NCBI GenBank assembly: GCA_028023455.1 | Contig: JAQFVV010000151.1 | Coordinates: 1,476,097 to 1,540,096, forward strand | Direction of reading: 5' to 3' | Length of the DNA: 64,000 bases | Source: Epiperipatus broadwayi | Lineage: Eukaryota; Onychophora; Udeonychophora; Euonychophora; Peripatidae | Shown: piece by piece, positions 59,985 through 64,000 of the stretch | Numbering within the stretch: position 1 is the first letter of the stretch | Layout: each line of letters starts with the position of its first letter | Notes under the pieces: model-generated | Seen by the model: the letters and a program-made list of their open reading frames with translations, nothing else | What the model was told of the DNA's origin: nothing | Databases searched by the model: none | Translations under genes and position numbers: made by a program

Positions 59985-60830
59985 TTTATAGACACTATAA
60001 ATAACTTTAAGAATTGTGCAAATTAAGGATAGTTGTGATGCATATTATCATATCATATTAGTAACTTATTACAATATTCCTAAATTGTACTGTTGGGTTT
60101 CAATATCCATTGTACTTATAGATATACATACAAAAACCAATTGTGTAAATTAATATTTACATTTATGGTAGTTATGACATCTTACAGATCACCATATATA
60201 TTACATTAATAACATATTGCAACCTTCTAAACTATACCATCAGGTTTTAGTATTCCTGTGATAATGGACTTATAGACCTTATATATAAGTATGCAAATTA
60301 ATATTTACAATTGCAATAGTTGTAACATTCCGCAGATTGCCATACATAGTACATTAATAACTTACTACAACCGCCTTAAATCGTACTGTTGGGTGTTAGT
60401 GTTTCTATGATGTTGGACTATCTTGTGTAAATTAATATTTACAATTATGGAACTTAAGACATCTTACAGATCACCATATATATTACATTATAACCTATTG
60501 CATTTCTAAACTATATCATTGGGTTTAACACTCCTATTATAATGGATGTATAGATAGTCTATACATGCATAAACAAATTGAGCAAATTTACAATTACAAT
60601 TATAATAGTTGTGACATCCCACAGTATACTGTACATACTCTATTAATAATTTATTACTTAGTGCTCCTATGAAGTGGACTTATAGACCCTATACAAACAT
60701 AAATAACTTGTGCAAATTACTATTTACAATTACAGTAGTTGTGATATCACACAAATTACCATTTATAACACAGTAATAATCTATTACAATATTTCTAAAT
60801 ACTACCACGTTTTAGTATTCATGACATCTT
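59985..60830. repeat. tandem array, about 130-160-bp units
   Basis: taatatttacaatt-type motifs recur near 60151, 60299, 60429, 60589 and 60720. Each is followed by gtagttgtgacatc, acagatcaccatata, attacattaataac, and then gttttagtattcctatgat with a gacttatagacc block. About six diverged copies. The frame at 60710-61075 crosses its end and is not a gene. Confidence 0.75.
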
Positions 60831-61111
60831 GGAATCAAAGTGTCATTTATACAGAGAGAAAAGAAACATATCTTAATGCTAAAAATTATATAAAATATAT
60901 AAATATATATTTTTTTATTATATGCCAAAACAACAAAACACAATACTTAATACTGCATTTTAAAAAGTCATTTTCACAATATGGAAGTAATACAATTTTC
61001 TTCTTCTCTCTCCTTTCTTTGTGTATTGATTTATATACTTACATAATATCATTTCCAACTTTCTTACACACTTAACAATACTATCTTTTACACCAAAACT
61101 TTACTCTTACA

Positions 61112-61139
61112 GTTTCGACTATCCTGCAGTCATCATCAG
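61112..61139 (-). ncRNA. hammerhead-like motif at the PLE-3 left end
   Basis: The minus strand reads CTGATGA (61139-61133), T, GACTGCAGGATAGTC, GAAAC (61116-61112). Helix II would be GACU/AGUC. An extra nucleotide lies between CUGAUGA and helix II, and helix I has only two possible pairs, so the fold is non-canonical. Copies at 23.5 and 54.4 kb also have one extra base there (A). Confidence 0.4.
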
Positions 61140-61646
61140 AGCTACAATATCCAAATATATAATCATACAATTAATATATTACATTTGTATACATAATCAA
61201 TAACATACATTTTAGCCTGACCATTAAGAATAATCGTTTTCTATTTCATTATTCTACTCTTAACTAATTTTATTTTCTTATTTATAGTATTTTATTATTA
61301 AATTATTCTAAAACAATTTTATTATAATTTTAAAACTTTAATCTTTAAACTCTACTATTTAATCTATCATTTTATTATTATCTTTTTAATTATATTTTCT
61401 TAATTACTTCTAAACTTTCTTTATTTTTATTATATATTTAACTATTAACTTTTTTACATTATAAATTACCTTTTTATTACATTACTAAATACTTACATCT
61501 TTATAATCCTATTTCCAAAAACCAACTGACAAATTTTCAAAAATTCTTATACTTGTTTAACAACTCCCTCTATCATCATTTTCTTCAACTTTATTTTTAA
61601 ACCTTTTTATATTCAAACTATTATTAATAATAATAACTATAATTAT

Positions 61647-62072
61647 TCATAAAATTATTGTCTTTACCCCAAAATCCCTATTAAGATTTTGTTTTATATT
61701 TTTAATCAATATTGCCTCTTTAATTTTCCTATCCCTTTTATTACTTGTATAATTAATCATTTTTATACTATCCTTCTCAAACCTATGACCTGTTTCTAAT
61801 GAATGCAAATAAATAGGTGACCTCTTATCATACTTATGTTGAACTAATCTTGTATAAATTGAATTCTTTGTCTCACCTACATAATTAGTTTTTATATTTT
61901 TACTTTTACATGACTTACATTCAATTTTATATACCCCATTTATGCATTTTTCTACTTTTCTTACATATTTATTATCTAATATATTAAGTATATTTTTCCT
62001 TCTTTTATTTACTATCTTAAATTTTATTACATTATTAAACTTTTTATTAATTTTAATAATTATTTTATTCAT
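61647..62072 (-). CDS. PLE-3 left copy: linker plus GIY-YIG endonuclease ORF
   Basis: An intact 141-codon frame. Residues 1-45 are a basic linker (NKIIIKINKKFNNVIKFKIV). From about residue 46 it reads GVYKIECKSCKSKNIKTNYV then GETKNSIYTRLVQHKYDKRS and PIYLHSLETGHRFEKDSI, with the GIY-type VYK, YVGET, R and H positions and the paired cysteines characteristic of Penelope-like endonucleases. The frame ends FGVKTIIL. The enzyme makes the nick used for target-primed reverse transcription. As a separated ORF without RT it cannot act alone. It differs from the right copy at only a handful of residues. Confidence 0.85.
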   Translation of the reverse strand: MNKIIIKINKKFNNVIKFKIVNKRRKNILNILDNKYVRKVEKCINGVYKIECKSCKSKNIKTNYVGETKNSIYTRLVQHKYDKRSPIYLHSLETGHRFEKDSIKMINYTSNKRDRKIKEAILIKNIKQNLNRDFGVKTIIL

Positions 62073-62079
62073 CCTTTTT

Positions 62080-62340
62080 ACAATACTATTATTATAAGTT
62101 CTAATGGGCCATATTCATTCTTATCTATTTTATCTTTTCTACATACTATCTCCTTATTTTTATTAAATTTTTCTTCTGATTTCCTTATATTTTCATCTAT
62201 AATTTTCTCTGGATATTCATTATCTTTAAATTATTTATTTATCAATTCCACCTGTTTACTATAATCTTCTTATCTGAGCAATAATTCCTAACTCTATATA
62301 TTCTTGAATTTATACTACTTATTTTATATTTAATATCAAT
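62080..62340 (-). pseudogene. PLE-3 left copy: end of RT region, frames broken
   Basis: The minus-strand counterpart of 62714-62995. RNYCS, ELINK and KDNEYPEKIIDENIRKSEEK-type pieces are readable but stops interrupt them, unlike in the right arm. Confidence 0.6.
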
Positions 62341-62713
62341 ATGTGAATTCCAATTACTTATATATATTACTATCCATATTAGATTTTATATATATAGATG
62401 TTTCTATCTTACACTTACTATTTCTATATGACTTCTTTAACAAAATATCTAAATATGATAACTTATTATTGTTTTCTTTTTCTATTGTAAATTTTATATT
62501 CTATTTGATATATCTATTAACAAGAGTCAAAGACAAATAGATATGTATCTTGAAGAGATTAATAAGTTAGATAAAAATATAAAATTTACAATAGAAAAAG
62601 AAAAGATAATAAATCATATTTAGATATTTTGTTAAAGAAGACATATAGAAATAGTAAGGGCAAGATAGAAAGAATTATATATAAAAATCTAATATAGATA
62701 GTAATATAAGTAA

Positions 62714-62995
62714 GTGGAATTCGAATATAGATATAAAATAAGTAATATAAATTCAAGAATATATATATATATAGCTAGGAATTATTGCTCAAACGAAGAT
62801 TATAGTAAACAGATAGAATTGATAATTAAACAATTTAAAGATAATGAATATTCAGAGAAAATTATAGATGAAAGTATAAGGAAATCAGAAGAAAAATTTA
62901 ATAAAAATAAGAAGATAGTATGTAGAAAAGATAAAATAGTTAAGAATGAATATATGGGTATTAGAACTTATATTAATAGTATTGGAAAAGGATGA
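62714..62995 (+). pseudogene. PLE-3 right copy: end of RT region
   Basis: A 93-codon frame with ARNYCSNEDYSKQIELIIKQ, FKDNEYSEKIIDESIRKSEE and IVCRKDKIVKNEYMGIRTYI. This is the segment between the RT palm and the linker in Penelope-like proteins. The RT core is absent because the copy is 5' truncated near 62577. It overlaps the following endonuclease frame by 4 bases (ATGA at 62992), probably a frameshift within one original ORF. Confidence 0.7.
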
Positions 62996-63417
62996 ATAAA
63001 ATAATTAGTAAAATTAGTAAAAAGTTTAATAATGTAATAAAATTTAAGATAGTGAATAAAAGAAGGAAAAATATACTTAATATATTAGATAATAAATATA
63101 TAAGAAAAGTAGAAAAATGCATAAATGGAGTATATAAAATTGAATGTAAGTCATGTAAAAGTAAAAATATAAAAACTAATTATGTAGGTGAGACAAAGAA
63201 TTCAATTTATACAAGATTAGTTCAACATAAGTATGATAAGAGGTCACCTATTTATTTGCATTCATTAGAAACAGGTCATAGGTTTGAGAAGGATAGTATA
63301 AAAATGATTAATTATACAAGTAATAGAAGGGATAGGAAAATTAAAGAGGCAATATTGATTAAAAATATAAAACCAAATCTTAATAGGGATTTTGGGGTAA
63401 AGACAATAATTTTATGA
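62992..63417 (+). CDS. PLE-3 right copy: linker plus GIY-YIG endonuclease ORF
   Basis: An intact 141-codon frame, near-identical to 62072-61647. Differences I see are III/ISK-type changes near residues 5-8, V/I in DNKYVRKV, K/R in TSNKRDR and Q/P in NIKQNLN. All catalytic-type positions (VYK, YVGET, R of YTRLVQH, H of TGHRF) are present. Preservation of both frames with few changes suggests recent duplication or recent insertion of an active family. Confidence 0.85.
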   Translation: MNKIISKISKKFNNVIKFKIVNKRRKNILNILDNKYIRKVEKCINGVYKIECKSCKSKNIKTNYVGETKNSIYTRLVQHKYDKRSPIYLHSLETGHRFEKDSIKMINYTSNRRDRKIKEAILIKNIKPNLNRDFGVKTIIL

Positions 63418-63904
63418 ATAATTATAGTTATTATTATTAATAATAGTTTGAATATAAAAAGGTTTAAAAATAAAGTTGAAGAAAATGATGATAGAGGGAG
63501 TTGTTAAACAAGTATAAGAATTTTTGAAAATTTGTCAGTTGGTTTTTGGAAATAGGATTATAAAGATGTAAGTATTTAGTAATGTAATAAAAAAGTAATT
63601 TATAATGTAAAAAAGTTAATAGTTAAATATATAATAAAAATAAAGAAAGTTTAGAAGTAATTAAGAAAATATAATTAAAAAGATAATAATAAAATGATAG
63701 ATTAAATAGTAGAGTTTAAAGATTAAAGTTTTAAAATTATAATAAAATTGTTTTAGAATAATTTAATAATAAAATACTATAAATAAGAAAATAAAATTAG
63801 TTAAGAGTAGAATAATAAAATGGAAAATGATTATTTATAATAGTCAGGCTAAGATGTATGTTATTGATTATGTACATAAATATAATGTATTAATTGTATG
63901 ATTA

Positions 63905-63956
63905 TATATTTGGATATTGTAGCTCTGATGATGACTGCATGACAGGCCAAAACTGT
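63905..63956 (+). ncRNA. hammerhead-like motif at the PLE-3 right end, decayed
   Basis: CTGATGA T GACTGCATGACAGGCC AAAAC: the GAAA core has become AAAA and helix II pairing is reduced relative to the left copy. Following it, ctgtaagagtaaagttttgg matches the left-arm terminal sequence. Confidence 0.35.
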
Positions 63957-64000
63957 AAGAGTAAAGTTTTGGTGTAAAAAATAGTATTGTTAAGTGTATA

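Larger units (their letters stand above)
60990..64000. mobile_element. PLE-3: two 5'-truncated PLE copies head to head
   Basis: The left copy (minus, about 60990-62500) and right copy (plus, about 62577-64000, cut by the window edge) are inverted repeats of about 1.4 kb around a spacer of roughly 75 bp that itself contains a small palindrome (gatatatctatt with aatagatatgtatc). From the centre outwards each copy runs: end of RT, linker, GIY-YIG ORF, long AT-rich 3' region, terminal sequence with hammerhead-like motif. Nucleotide similarity between arms is high, so the pair is young compared with PLE-1 and PLE-2. Confidence 0.85.

Overview
The window is AT-rich, gene-poor animal nuclear DNA with introns, very large intronic spaces and many retroelement fossils. 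Its one clearly identifiable host gene is a LIX1/lowfat family gene on the minus strand. Three in-frame coding exons are visible (37474-37637, 5679-5819, 3927-4340). They are joined by canonical GT/AG introns of about 31.7 kb and 1.3 kb and encode 238 residues up to the stop. The 5' exon or exons were not found. Protein similarity is closest to the invertebrate lowfat form as I recall it. RTE-type LINEs, Penelope-like elements (PLEs), tRNA-derived SINEs and hammerhead-bearing repeats fit an invertebrate, perhaps an arthropod, but the species cannot be named from sequence alone.

Layout. 1-3926: region downstream of lowfat, with a SINE flanked by target-site duplications and one orphan exon-like ORF on the plus strand. 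3927-5819: the last two lowfat exons around an intronic tandem array of about 88 bp units. 5820-37473: a giant intron holding a TA-flanked terminal-inverted-repeat transposon, several LINE copies, one complete-looking but inactivated PLE, at least five tandem arrays, and a composite element with hammerhead-like motifs and 13-bp target duplications (24709-26168). 37474-37637: first visible coding exon. 37638-64000: upstream intron or 5' flank, with more LINEs, a pogo/Tigger-type transposase fossil, a SINE-like element carrying a canonical hammerhead motif (50891-51045), a second PLE (57.65-59.5 kb) and a large inverted pair of PLE 3' halves filling 61.0-64.0 kb.

The most notable theme is ribozyme-bearing repeats. 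Two unrelated repeat families fit the type I hammerhead layout: core CUGANGA, GAA, very short helix III, and a pairable helix I. PLE ends carry a third, less canonical hammerhead-like motif. PLEs can supply reverse transcriptase and GIY-YIG endonuclease; small hammerhead repeats could be mobilised as RNA by them or by the RTE LINEs. That link is inference. No rRNA gene, intact tRNA gene, CRISPR array or bacterial feature was seen.
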